From: Hepsetus odoe
Taxonomy: Eukaryota; Chordata; Actinopteri; Characiformes; Hepsetidae
DNA length: 64,000 bases
Direction: 5' to 3'
Assembly (NCBI GenBank): GCA_017165825.1
Contig: CM029384.1
Span: 23,701,033-23,765,032 of the forward strand
Shown here: one piece after another, positions 22,936 through 39,905 of the stretch
Position numbering within the stretch: the stretch's first letter is position 1
Layout of the letters: every line of letters starts with the position of its first letter
The notes under the pieces: model-generated
Databases searched by the model: none
What the model was told of the DNA's origin: nothing
Seen by the model: only the letters and a program-made list of their open reading frames with translations
Made by a program: the position numbers and the translations under genes

Positions 22936-24059
22936 ACAGTGTTACTTCTGGGTTTTAATTAGTCATTCCTGAGGGAGACTACAGAATGAATACTGATACT
23001 GCACAATTTAAAGAATAAAAATACAGAATTATAATGAAATGTGTAAAAAATCAAAGTAAAAAGGTTGTTTTCTCAGGGAGACAATCTATGAGAGCAGGGT
23101 CGACCCACAGCCCTTTAAAGTGATACCAGGGTACTGAAAACGCACAGAAACACTTTATTTAACACTAAAACGTTACAGAATAGAAGTTAAACTAGATTTG
23201 TTTTGGCTGAAAGGAGAAACGAGGATGTTTCTGAGGCAAACGTAACGACCGTGAAGGCTAACGGTCGAGGCTAACAGGCTACAAATCTGACCGAGGCATC
23301 TCCTCGGCCATAAAACTCACCGTTTACACTGAAAATAGCACCAGAGTGCTCCCTTTTCACACGTTGTTGTGCTCGGTTTACTGTTTTTCACCCTCTAATT
23401 TTGATAAAAGCTGGCCAACTGTCAATCCTCCCCGTCAGGGCCTCGAGTTCAGCTAATGCTAAGCTAACGCGAAAGTAGGAAGTAGCGCTGGCCAATTCAT
23501 TATTTATTTTTATTTTTTGACTGAGATTGTGGTCACTACACGCCACAGGGTTTACGAGGGTGAAGTTGACTTCGAACTTTTTAAACTTCTACTTCTCTTT
23601 TTTTTAACGTTCCCGTTCCACCTTAAATGCTGCATTAGTTAATGCAGCCACTGTTCGGCGCCTGTGCGGCCGTGAACGTAATATTTAAGGTGGAACGGGA
23701 CAGTTCCAACAGGCGGGCTCGGCTTGATTTTATGCTAAAACATGATGGAGATTCAAGGGTGGTTTCAAAACCACAGCAACTTTAGAAGTTGTCGAGGAGA
23801 AAATGTCTTTAAATGTGGTTAATATTTTAGTTTTTATCCTTTATCACAGTGAGCTAGCAACAGCAGGTGTCCTGAACACAGCTCCCATTAAAAATAGAGG
23901 TCTTCATTTAGATGCTGAGGTGGTTCTCCACATGGTTCTTTAAGTAGGATTTTAGGTTCTAGGTGCAACAAAGAGAGCTTGTGTTGTTTTAATATACTGA
24001 AGGTGGTGAAATGTTAACAAAAACTATTCACTTCAGCTCAAATGAAAATAAAACTCACA

Positions 24060-25060
24060 GGACTGAGAACTTTTCAGATTTAGAAGAAGGATTGGGGATT
24101 ATTCCAGGATTTCTGAGTTAGCCAGATCATTTAAACTCAAAGTTAACTGGGAAAGAGGAGAGGGATCTTCCTACTGAGACCACCATCAACTTCAGGGCTC
24201 AAGTTATTTACAGCAAGTTATCTGGCTAACCCAGAAATCCTGGGGTGGATTTCGCAGAAACAGATAACTTAATCCCAAAAATGAACCTGTACAAAGATGG
24301 ATTTGTCCATTTAGCCTGATAATTTAAGCCTAATATCGAGTCAGTCCAACAAGAAAAGAGCTGAAGAATGGTACTATTCAACAATCGTCAACTTTAGGAT
24401 TAAACTATCTGGCTAAACTCAGAAATCCTGGGGCTGGGGGATTTCACAAGCCAAATAACTTAAGCCCAAAGTCGAGTCTGTCCAGTAAGGAAAGAGCTGA
24501 AGCATCTCCAAAATGCAGATTTTCTCATTTTAGCCAGATCACTTAAACCCAAACTGAGCAGGAAAAGAGCTGAAGCATGTTTCTACTGGGTAAAATCTTA
24601 GACTTCAGGCTTAACTTATCTGGCTAACCCAGAAAGTCTGGGGCGATTTCACAAAGCAGGTGGTCTCGGTTTAGCCAGATAAATTAAGCCCAAAGTGGAG
24701 TCCGTCCAGTAAGAAAAGAGCTGAAGGATCTTCACCATGCAGGATTCTTATCTTAGTCAGATAACTTGAGCCCAAAGTCAACAGGAAAAGAGCTGAATGA
24801 TGTTCCTACTGGGACAATCCTCAACTTGGCTCAAGTTATCTGGCTAACTCAGAAGTCCATGGGCTTGGAGATATCACAAAGCAGGGTTTCTTAGTTTAGC
24901 CAGATAACTTAAGCCCAAAGTGAGTAGGACAGCTGAATGATGGCCCTATTTGGGGAAATCCTCAACTTCAGGTTTAAGATATCTGGCCAAATCAGAAATC
25001 CTGGGGCTTGGCAGTCTCACAAAGCGGGATCTCTTAGTTTAGCAGACAACCCTGCTTTGT
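24060..25060. repeat. Degenerate satellite with internal inverted motif
   Basis: About five diverged units, spaced roughly 140-220 bp, each with TTAGCCAGATAACTTAAGCC and its near inverse AAGTTATCTGGCTAA, plus AGAAATCCTGGGGCTTGG and CACAAAGCAGG. The unit is therefore palindromic in part. It ends about 80 bases from the inferred nfkb1 leader exon. Confidence 0.78.
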
Positions 25061-25421
25061 GAGACAGTCCCTTGTGTGGTGTTTAGAATAAAAGCTGCAG
25101 GCAGACCACAGTGAGGTGGAAAAGAGCAGAAGTGGGTTTACCTGCTGCAGTAGGTGTCCCTTATGCAGGATCAGCATCAATATGTGCTGTCAGTCCGAGA
25201 AAGAGGGGATTTTTTGGTGGAAAGTCTGATTCAGGGAGCCATGTGCTCCATAAGTCGCACACACAGACCGTCCTGCGGGGTCCAGAGCTCCTCATCAGAT
25301 GATCCGAACCGAGCAGAGCCTCCTGCGGGTCAGGAAAACCCGGCTGAAGGAGGATTCGGGCAATTGATCACGGCTGGAGCCACGATCGATGTGTTTGTTA
25401 TAGAAACTTCACTTCCTTACT

Positions 25422-25457
25422 GGAAATTCCCTGTGACGTAATGCAAGGAAACTCCCC
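25422..25457 (-). promoter_or_regulatory. nfkb1: Double kappaB / CRE-like promoter cluster of nfkb1
   Basis: On the minus strand, 25422-25431 reads GGGAATTTCC and 25447-25457 reads GGGGAGTTTCC; both match the kappaB consensus. Between them, 25434-25441 reads TGACGTAA (plus strand), a CRE/ATF-like octamer next to a TTGC-type C/EBP half-site. The cluster lies just upstream of the inferred first exon. Autoregulation of NFKB1 by kappaB sites is established in mammals. Function here is inferred from sequence and position. Confidence 0.75.
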
Positions 25458-25534
25458 CTCCCTGCACTGGCGGCGGGTCCAGGCGCCACCTGGCGGGCGG
25501 AATTGGTAACTACACCTCATATTTACGAAATTTG

Positions 25535-25790
25535 AATAAAAAGTAAAAGTGATTATTTTTGTCATTGTGAAACACGGCACAGCACACAGTGAACCATAAC
25601 GAAATTCAGCTTCTACTTTTCACCCACATATAATATGCAGCATTGGGTGGCTATTTAAAGTGCCAGGGAGCAGATGGGGACCGCACCTTGCTCTAGGGTA
25701 CCTCAGGGCCGTCTACTGATCTGGGATTCGAACTCATGACCTTCTGATCTTCGGGCTTTGTCCCTAACCACTGCTGCCCCGCTGTAACCC
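25535..25790 (-). mobile_element. SINE (family B)
   Basis: Near complete. The plus strand shows TTTTTGTCATTGTGAAACAC, AAATTCAGC, the body AGTGCCAGGGAGCAGATGGG, and the tRNA-like head GGGATTCGAACTCATGACC to CCTAACCACTGCTGCCCC, which reads as a B box and A box on the minus strand. Confidence 0.78.
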
Positions 25791-25817
25791 ATCACTAGGG
25801 ATGCACAAGCCAGTGTA

Positions 25818-26006
25818 TTTTTGGGTGGTGGTGGTCTAGTGGTAGGATACTTGCCTATGGACCTGTGGCTCAAGAGGTCCCAGGTTCGAATCCTACCTCT
25901 GGCACTACCACCACTGGGTCCCTGAGCAAGACCCTTAACCCTGAGTGTCTCCAGGGGTTGGAAGTCGCTCTGGATAAGAGCGTCTGCTAAATGGCATAAA
26001 TGTAAA
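25818..26006 (+). mobile_element. tRNA-derived SINE (family A)
   Basis: The head has A box TGGTCTAGTGG and B box GGTTCGAATCC; the body includes AGCAAGACCCTTAACCCTGA; the tail is CTCTGGATAAGAGCGTCTGC then AAATGTAAATG. The B box is intact, so this copy is younger than that at 13119-13316. An RTE fragment follows directly. Confidence 0.88.
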
Positions 26007-27185
26007 TGTGTGTCGGCCAATATGGGGGAAGTGTTATCCTGAAGGAAGAGTATGTGGAGAGTGTTTTGGAGGTGAAGAGGGTGTCAGGGAGGGTGATGAG
26101 TTTGAAACTGGACGTTAAAGGTGTGATGATGAATGTTGTTAGTGCTTATGCTCCACAAGTTGGTTGTGAGATGGAAGAGAAAGAAGAATTCTGCAGTGAG
26201 TTAGATGAAGTGATGGAGAGTGTATCCAGGGGAGAGAGAGTGATGTTTGGTGCAGACTTTAATGGACATGTTTGTGAAGGGAACAGAGGTGTGAGCAGAG
26301 CGTGTTAATCAAATGAAAAGAATATTTAGAGGGACTGATGAATGAAGAGAACGAGAGAGAGAAGATCGGATGATGTGAAGACAGTGAATGAGGAAGTGCA
26401 GCGAAAAAGCAAGATGTAAGTACGGGCAGCGATGAAGAGGATGAAGGTCTGGATGACATACCAGTGGAAGCATGGAGGTGTTTAGGAGAGATGGGGGTGG
26501 AGTTTCTGACCAGATTGTTTAAGACAATCTTAGAAAGCGAGAGGAGCCTGAGGAGTGGAGATGAAGTGGAGAGGTGAGGATGGAGGGAGTGGAGGTGGTG
26601 AAGGTGGAGGAGTTTAAATACTTGGGATCAGCAGTTCAGAGTAATGGCGAGAGTGGAAGAGAGGAGAAGAAGAGAGTGCAGGCAGGTTGGAACAGGTGGA
26701 GAAGAGTGGCTGGAGTGATTTGTGACAAATGGGGACCAGCAAGAGTGAAAGGGAAGGTTTACAGGACAGTAGTGAGACCTGCTATGTTGTATGGGTTGGA
26801 GATGGTGAAGAAAAGGCAGGAGGCGGAGCTGGAGGTGTCAGAGTTAAAGATGTTGAGATGTTCATTGGGTGTGATGAGGATGGACAGGATTAGAAATGAG
26901 TATATTAGAGGGACAGATCAGGTTGGACGTTTTGGAGACAAAGCGAGAGAAGCAAGGTTTGTTGGTTTGGACGTGTCCAGAGGAGAGACGAGGATTATAT
27001 CGGGAGGAGGATGTTGAAGCTGCCAGGAAAGAGGAGATGAGGAACGACAAAGAGGAAGTTTATGGGCATGGTGAGAGAGGACATGAAAGTAGTCGCTGTG
27101 AAAGAGGAAGATGCAGAGGACAGGAAGACATGGAAACGGATGATCTGCTGTGGCGACCCCTAAACGGAAGCAGCTGAAAGAAGAA
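26007..27185 (+). mobile_element. RTE-type LINE remnant, internally deleted
   Basis: The first part encodes an endonuclease-domain fragment (LKLDVKGVMMNVVSAYAPQV, then VMFGADFNGHV). After deletion and frameshifts, 26574-27017 encodes the RT C-terminal region (EEFKYLGSAVQSNGE, YRTVVRPAMLYGLE, MLRCSLGVMRMDRIRNEYIR). It ends in a GAAGAAGAAGA-like 3' tail near 27185. Not coding-competent. Confidence 0.85.
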
Positions 27186-27214
27186 GAAGATTTCTGAAAT
27201 TTGAATGAAATGAA

Positions 27215-27475
27215 AGTGAAAAAAAGGTGAAAGTGACTGCCCTCTTCATTGTGAAATGCAGCACAACGAAATTCAACCCCTGCGTTTCACACACACACAC
27301 ACACACACACGCGTGCAGTAAGAGGCAGCTATTGAAAGCGCCTGGAGAGCAGTGACAGGGACGGTACCTTGCTCAAGGGTACCTCAGGGAAACTTACTGG
27401 TGAGGGAATTAAATCCACAATCTTCTGATCTGGGGCAACTCCCTCACCACTAGGACACCACTGCTTACACACACA
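27215..27475 (-). mobile_element. SINE (family B) with internal CA repeat
   Basis: Family B body with AAATTCAACCCCTGCGTTTC, a (CA)n insertion at 27291-27310, ACCTTGCTCAAGGGTACCTC, and the tRNA-like head ending CACCACTAGGACACCACTGC, all in minus orientation. Confidence 0.82.
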
Positions 27476-27569
27476 CACACTATAAATGTTACTTTTACTT
27501 ACAAATAAATACATATTTATTTATTTATTTATTTAAGCATTCAATTCCATGTGTTTTTAACAGAATTTT

Positions 27570-27910
27570 GTGTATTTAGTTATTTTTGTATATTTTGGCA
27601 TATCCATATTACTTTTGTTTACAGTTTAGATTCAGATTTATTTTCTTAATGACAATGAAACTGGTATTGAACACACACACCAGTAGTAGAGGACAAACCT
27701 GCACCCAGGGGGGTAGTTATGGGGTTAAGTGCCTCACCCAGGGGCCAAAGTGTTGTATCCCCAAATTTTCCTGCCTATCCTGGGGATTGAACCCTAATTC
27801 TTTGGTGTCAAGGTCAATATACTGGTGCAATTCTAATCTGGCTTGCGGATCTCAGCTGTGGTGTCCAGCGTGGACCAAAGGGCCGTCTTGTCAGAGATAA
27901 CTTCAGAAGG
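27570..27910. repeat. Possible dispersed repeat
   Basis: Contains GGGTTAAGTGCCTCACCCAG and a GGGGATTGAACCC B-box-like motif, typical of fish tRNA-SINE-related sequence, but I cannot define ends or a family. Confidence 0.35.
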
Positions 27911-28099
27911 TCCCACACTGCTCAGACAGATTGAACGTTGCATCGCCTCCATAAGGTCATGATGTCCAATGCCAAGGGTTGGTTAGAGTCCCAATCTTGG
28001 GTTTTGGAGCAGCGGAGCTCAATCCCTCTGGAGAACTTGTGCTGGAGTGGAGAACAAATCATCTGACCTGACTTGACCTCACGTAAGTCTGCAATCAAT

Positions 28100-28545
28100 A
28101 CTTTCTTCTTCTCCTTCTTTCGGCTGTCCCCGTTAGTTGACCGCAGCAGAACGTCCGTCTCCAAGTCTTCCTGTCCTCTGCATCTTCCTCTCTCACCACA
28201 TCCCTAAACCTCCTCTTTGCCCTTCCTCTTCTCCTCTGGCCCAACAGCTCCATCCTCAACGTCCTTCTCCTGATATAATCCTCGTATCTCCTTTGGACAC
28301 GTCCAAACCACCACAGCCTCACTTCTCTCTCTTTGTCTCCAACTGTCCAATGTGAGCTTTCTTTCTAACATACTCGTCCTTATCCGGCCCATCCTCGTCC
28401 CTCCCGACGCAAATCTCCAGTTCCCCTGCCTGTCTTTTTCTACAGAGCCATCGTCCCCTTATACTATAGCAGGTCTCACTGCCGTCCTATGAACCTTCCC
28501 TTCTAAAATCTTTGCCACCACTTCCCTCCATCGTAATCATCTTGA
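28100..28545 (-). mobile_element. RTE-type LINE 3' fragment
   Basis: On the minus strand it encodes RLWWFGRVQRRYEDYIRRRT, LRMELLGQRRRGRAKRRFRD and a VVREEDAEDRKTWRR stretch, the C-terminal RT tail of the same family as 26007-27185, with frameshifts. Ends at an AAGAAGAAG-type tail near 28100. Confidence 0.82.
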
Positions 28546-28569
28546 CTATTTGAGGCAAAATAAATCCTG

Positions 28570-29930
28570 ATTTAGTTCAGATGGACCGTCACCATGACAT
28601 ATAAACATCCAGACACTTGGAGCTTCGATAATAGGTTTGGAGAGGGAATAAAATGGATGGAGATCTGGTTCCTTACAGCAATGTTCTAATATCTAGAGAA
28701 AAATCAGAATGGTAAAATGAGCCATGTGTAGACTTCTTCAGTTTTTTACTCCAGGGATGTTTTGTTTCAGTCCTACCAGTTATGGGTATGCTGATGTTTT
28801 TAGTATTGATTCCATATGTTGCTTTGATGCCTGTTGTAATGTATGAATGAATTATTGAAATATTTTTGGTACAGAAAAATGGAGAATACGTGACTAGTGG
28901 CTAGAATAACTGGCCTTTTGTCACAGGAATGCCTTGATTCGAGACCAGTATTGCGACGTTGATTCAGAAACAGTATATTGTGCAGGGCTCAGAGTTTTTA
29001 TATAAGAGAAATTTCAAGCTAGGGATTGTTCGGCAAAAAGTGGGCAAAATGGGACCTCCCGCCAGAGGAGACTCATTTAAGAGAGCGTAAGTTCACTGGG
29101 ATGGACTATTCATAATCCAGCAGTTGATGGACACGATGCCCAGTGCTGCTGCATGAACAACCGTCCTGAAGTGGAAAAAAGTGAAAGTCCTTGTGAAATG
29201 CAGTACTACACAAAATTCAACCTCTGCGTTTCACCCACACACACGTGCAGCAGCTATTGAAAGTGCACGGGGAGCAGTGATGGGGACGGTACCTTGCTCA
29301 AGGGTACCTCAGGGCAACCTACTGGTAAAGGAATCGAATCTGCAATCTTCTGATCCGGGGCAAACTCTCTAACCACTAGGCCACCGCTAAAGGTGCTGTT
29401 GCATGCTGGGAATAGAAGTTTATACCAAATTAGAGAATCACTGCTGTGGCTTTTAGCCAAAAATGAAAAAGAAAACCTCCCCAATCGTAGTCTCTAGAAC
29501 CAAGTTTTGCTTTAAAGGCTTGGAAAACCACCTTCTGATGCTTATTCGAATACCAAACGATTCTTTGAGAGCTCTTTATATACACTAAAAAAAAAAAAAG
29601 ACAAAAATTATGTAAATGTAGGATTTTTGGACATGACCCTAATGCTATAATCCAGAACCACTGATGCCCTCTTAAAAAGGTTAATCCTTTAAAACTGGAG
29701 TCCGTCCAGAGGTGGTGAATGGAACCAGACGTCCAAATAACTCTGAATAAAATATTGGTGGAGACTGATGCCGGAGACGTTGTTTTAGTTCAGAGATGAT
29801 TTTGGACTAAAACGGAACATGTTCACGATGGAGGGATTCTACCATCCTCACCGTCCCATAGAGACACACAGAGCTTCGCTGGTGGAAATAAAGCGTGAGG
29901 TCTGGTTCCCTTCACCACCCCTTGAAAGAA
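28570..29930. repeat. Two copies of an unnamed dispersed repeat
   Basis: 28570-28690 and 29690-29930 share CCGTC.C(C)AT, an AGCTTCG... segment, GGAATAAAATGG/GGAAATAAAGCG and TCTGGTTCC. A third copy is at 61610-61790. I do not recognise the family. Confidence 0.5.
29168..29393 (-). mobile_element. SINE (family B), best-preserved copy
   Basis: On the minus strand the head is TGGCCTAGTGGTTAGAGAG (A box) and GATTCGATTCC (B box), the body GGTACCGTCCCCATCACTGC and GTGCACTTTCAATAGCTGC, then CACGTGTGTGTGGGTGAAAC, ending with GGACTTTCAC. It serves as the reference for the other family B pieces. Confidence 0.85.
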
Positions 29931-30089
29931 CCTTGAGGGTTTCACATGAAAAACATGCAAGGTTTTGAAACGTTAGACCATTTTTTAAATCGATGCAGGT
30001 GGTGAAGTTGCTCTAACGGAGAGAATAAAACCCAGAATGACTGCACTGCTATAAAGAAATCAATTTAGGAGATGTCACACCACAAGTTC

Positions 30090-30266
30090 TACTTTTACCA
30101 ACTTTATTGAGAAAACAAAATCAACAGCTAGAAGAGCTATTAGTTGAGCGCTCATCCTTCGATAGCTTCCAATCTCATATTCAGTGCAACAAGCGAACAG
30201 TGTGCAGGAAGACCGATGAACTAATAGCTCTTTGTTCTATAAACAGAAAAAAAACCCAAAATAAAA

Positions 30267-30299
<33 letters not shown>

Positions 30300-30985
30300 A
30301 GCCAGGAAAGAGTAACAAAATAAGGTCCTCAGACAAGTGGACACGTGTTGGCTTAACACCGTCGGCCAATGTTCAGCAGAGCACCGACGTCTCGTTTTTT
30401 CCTATGAACATGCATAAAATAGATCTTATATTCTGCTGATGTGATCGTGGGACTAACTCTGCCCATCGAAACAGTCAGTTATAAGCGAGAGTATTACGTT
30501 TTCACAGACTGTATCATTGCTATTGTAAAAGCTCATAAAAAAATGTGGCCAACCCAGCAACAGACCTCTCCCGCAGGACCATCGTTATATGTACTCGTTT
30601 TTCTTTTTTTTTTTTTTTGTCTTAATAGCACCTCCAGTATGTGGCGTGAGTTAAAAGCAGGTTGATGTTCTATTCGTTTATTTATTTATTTATCTTTCTT
30701 TCCAAACCTCAATACAAAGTGGCTGGGGTCCTGGAGTTTAGACACATGCTTGGTAGTTCAGACCCAAGGGCATATCATTAAAGATGAATCCGGCTAGGAT
30801 GTTCCCCCTTTTTGCAGCGTGTAAAACTTTGAAAGGGATAGAAAACAAAAAGAAAAGACAAACTAAATTTGATCAGACACGGGGGTTAAGTGCCAATTCT
30901 TTGAAGGGGGGGGGGGGGGGGGCAGTTATCCAATGTTTTTCCAGCTATGATGCAAATTTGTTGGGGTGATTTTTTTCTTCAGGTA
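30090..30985 (-). other. ube2d3: ube2d3 3' UTR with polyadenylation signal
   Basis: Untranslated tail after the stop at 30986. AATAAA (minus strand) lies at 30103-30108, so cleavage is expected near 30085-30090. The tail contains a poly(A/T) run at 30267-30298, a G16-18 run (plus strand) at 30907-30922 and a short (TTTA)n at 30677-30693. Nothing else is visible. Confidence 0.7.
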
Positions 30986-38957
<7,972 letters not shown>

Positions 38958-39340
38958 TCCGCGCGTGGATGTGTGTAAAAGTGTGTAAAGGTGTGTGTGG
39001 GTGTGTGAGCGTCGCCGGGTGCTCGGCGGTGAGGTGGCCGGGGAGGAGCGCAGCGGTGCCGGGCAACTCGGCGGGTCGCTCGCGGGATGTGAGCGGCCTT
39101 AAAGGGACGGCAGCCCGGGATGTTCCGCGCCGACGAGTCGGGATGGGAACCGCTGTTCGCGAACAAAGAAAAAGCAAGCAGGTCCGTCCACCCTCCGGCT
39201 CGAGTAAGTGTGTGTGTGCGAGTGTGAGTGTGTATGTGTGTGTGTCTCTGTGTGTCCTGCCTCCAACAAAATGTCTCCTCTTGGCGGAGCTGCACACCCA
39301 GCGCTCAAAACGGCGGAGCTCCTCATAAACACCCGGCGGG
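38958..39340 (-). promoter_or_regulatory. ube2d3: ube2d3 CpG-rich promoter and 5' UTR
   Basis: Sharp rise in CpG content (GCGCGTGGATG, GAGCGTCGCCGGG, GCCGGGCAACTCGGCGGG) immediately upstream of the start codon exon, flanked by a TG-rich tract at 39208-39256. It behaves like a housekeeping CpG-island promoter. No leader intron can be proved. Confidence 0.6.
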
Positions 39341-39640
39341 GAGAGAGAGGCCGAGGGGTCCTCCTGCCTCTGATTCTGGAAACCCCATCAAACTCTTCAT
39401 GGATTCATTATTTTTTATATTTATTATTAATACATATATATTCTCCTAAGGGATTAATGGTAGCTCTTTATTCGCAAATATATATATATATAAATAATCT
39501 TTTTTTTTTCTCAGATGAACTCGAAGTAGCTGCCTTTCAATCTGACAACTATGAGAATATTCAGGGAATTTCCTAGTCCGAAATCTAGCACGCCTGACGG
39601 ATATCTTTGGGTGAGCTTTATGTTATTGATAGTTTTCATG

Positions 39641-39705
39641 TGACGTCACGCCCATAAGCCCCGCCCACCAGGAGGGCAAGATTCTTCCGCTGCCCTCCAT
39701 TGGTC
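39641..39705 (+). promoter_or_regulatory. Compact CRE / GC-box / CCAAT cluster
   Basis: Perfect CRE palindrome TGACGTCA (39641-39648), GC box GCCCCGCCCACC (39658-39669) and inverted CCAAT box (ATTGG, 39699-39703). It lies about 200 bases upstream of the signal-peptide start at 39906 and about 700 bases from the ube2d3 start, so it could drive the plus-strand gene or act in both directions. Confidence 0.55.
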
Positions 39706-39905
39706 TTTAACAGGGTTGTTAAATATCCAGAACCCTGGAGAGTTGTGCGTGTTTGGGTGCTGAACATCTACACAGTCCCAGCTGGGAGACAGACAAAGTC
39801 CAGAGAGACGGTGGACTTATGCTGTTGGACGTGTCTCTGTCTCTGGGGAGGGAATGGAAGAATGGACACCAGTCGTTCACCTTTTGCAGCAATGTTTCAT
39901 CAAAG

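Larger units (their letters stand above)
20889..25420 (-). other. nfkb1: nfkb1 5' UTR: start-codon exon leader and probable non-coding first exon
   Basis: The start-codon exon begins at 20893 after a TTAG acceptor, so only five untranslated bases precede the ATG. A leader exon must lie upstream. The best candidate ends at 25142 with CAG|GTAAAC and extends to somewhere near 25400. The intron between (20894-25141) holds a tandem duplication and a degenerate satellite, and I see no coding exon in it. The exact transcription start is not visible. Confidence 0.6.
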
